The translations under genes were made by a program, and so were the position numbers. 24,670 nt of DNA from an uncultured archaeon (lineage in GTDB: Archaea > Halobacteriota > Methanosarcinia > Methanotrichales > Methanotrichaceae). The notes under the pieces are model-generated. The model was not told the DNA's origin. It was given only the letters and a program-made list of their open reading frames with translations, and did no database searches. Position 1 is the first letter of the stretch. Each line of letters begins with the position of its first letter. The DNA lies in assembly GCA_902385025.1 (NCBI GenBank), contig CABMDX010000171.1:1-24670 (forward strand), read 5' to 3'. This document shows positions 24,415 through 24,670 of the stretch, one piece after another.

Positions 24415-24670
24415 ATGCACAGATACCAGGATAATAGCTCCAGAAAATATATTTTTGCAGGTGTGCAAGGCTTGCTTATGCTGGCCATAATTGCGGTAGT
24501 GATGCCGGCAGTTTCTGCATTGGAAGCTGGTGCGCCCATTCCTCCGGAGGAGTTTGGGGATGATTACTACAAGGTATACGGCACGCCGAATATTACCCTC
24601 TCCCTGGAAAGCACCAAATTCGATCAGGGCGAAGCTGCATCCCTATTCCTGATCCTGACAAACCGCGGAA
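24415..24670 (+). CDS. Secreted S-layer-like (COG1361) protein, N-terminal part
   Basis: The gene runs off the window end, so only about 85 residues are seen. It begins MHRYQDNSSRKYIFAG with a basic N-terminus. A hydrophobic signal segment (LLMLAIIAVVMPAVSA) follows, with likely cleavage after VSA. The mature part (GDDYYKVYGTPNITLSL, then FDQGEAASLFLILTNRG) resembles the CARDB-like beta-sandwich start of COG1361 extracellular proteins that methanogens place next to TrmB-like regulators. GGCGGATGA lies a few bases before the ATG at 24415. It diverges from the TrmB gene with about 110 bases between them. The exact function is unknown; surface or cell-wall association is inferred. Confidence 0.75.
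   Translation, partial: MHRYQDNSSRKYIFAGVQGLLMLAIIAVVMPAVSALEAGAPIPPEEFGDDYYKVYGTPNITLSLESTKFDQGEAASLFLILTNRG

Overview
This is archaeal chromosomal DNA, most likely from a methanogen of the order Methanosarcinales, with Methanothrix (Methanosaeta) as my best guess. The evidence is gene content rather than any marker RNA. There is an aspartate-semialdehyde sulfurtransferase (DUF39 plus CBS) with its NIL/2[4Fe-4S] partner, indolepyruvate:ferredoxin oxidoreductase (iorA, iorB), and a DUF2551 protein. There is also a COG2108 radical SAM protein, a TrmB-type regulator next to an S-layer-like secreted protein, and archaeal TATA boxes with some nearly leaderless starts. I see no rRNA, tRNA, CRISPR array or intact insertion sequence.

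Layout. About 1-2975 is a decayed accessory stretch. It holds a frameshifted DUF262 (GmrSD-like) gene, a RelE-type toxin with a one-base frameshift behind an intact antitoxin, and an AbrB-type antitoxin followed by only the N-terminus of a PIN (VapC) toxin. At 2976-4586 is a lipoprotein sulfatase. At 4881-9013 are a small TPR protein, ketopantoate reductase, a GerW/YtfJ-like protein, a hypothetical protein that appears to start at ATA, dodecin, and a HEAT-repeat protein. The HEAT gene closes an iorA-iorB-HEAT operon on the minus strand (11399 to 8426). At 11590-12986 a COG2108 radical SAM gene is followed by DUF2551. At 13126-16610 a B12-binding-type radical SAM gene diverges from the homocysteine-forming sulfurtransferase pair. 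At 17083-20916 is one very large protein made almost only of TPRs, about 29 repeats of 40 residues. At 20918-22228 are two minus-strand genes, one unknown and one YkgJ-like. At 22410-23568 are an unknown gene and a membrane methyltransferase interrupted by an in-frame TAG. A TrmB-type regulator with a palindrome over its start, and the beginning of a divergent secreted protein gene, end the window.

How the genes relate. IorAB exchange electrons with ferredoxin while interconverting arylpyruvates and aryl-acetyl-CoA. The sulfurtransferase pair makes homocysteine from aspartate semialdehyde and may work with the divergent B12 radical SAM enzyme, although that link is inference. Ketopantoate reductase serves CoA synthesis.

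The most striking theme is a set of coding anomalies in otherwise healthy-looking genes. IorA has an in-frame TGA exactly where the last cysteine of its second [4Fe-4S] motif should be, after which the frame runs on to a TGA that overlaps the iorB start as ATGA. A membrane methyltransferase has an internal TAG with 49 well-formed residues after it. A conserved-looking gene has a strong ribosome binding site placed for an ATA start. These could be recoding, true decay or sequence errors. TAG ends at least six other genes here, which argues against general reassignment of TAG.
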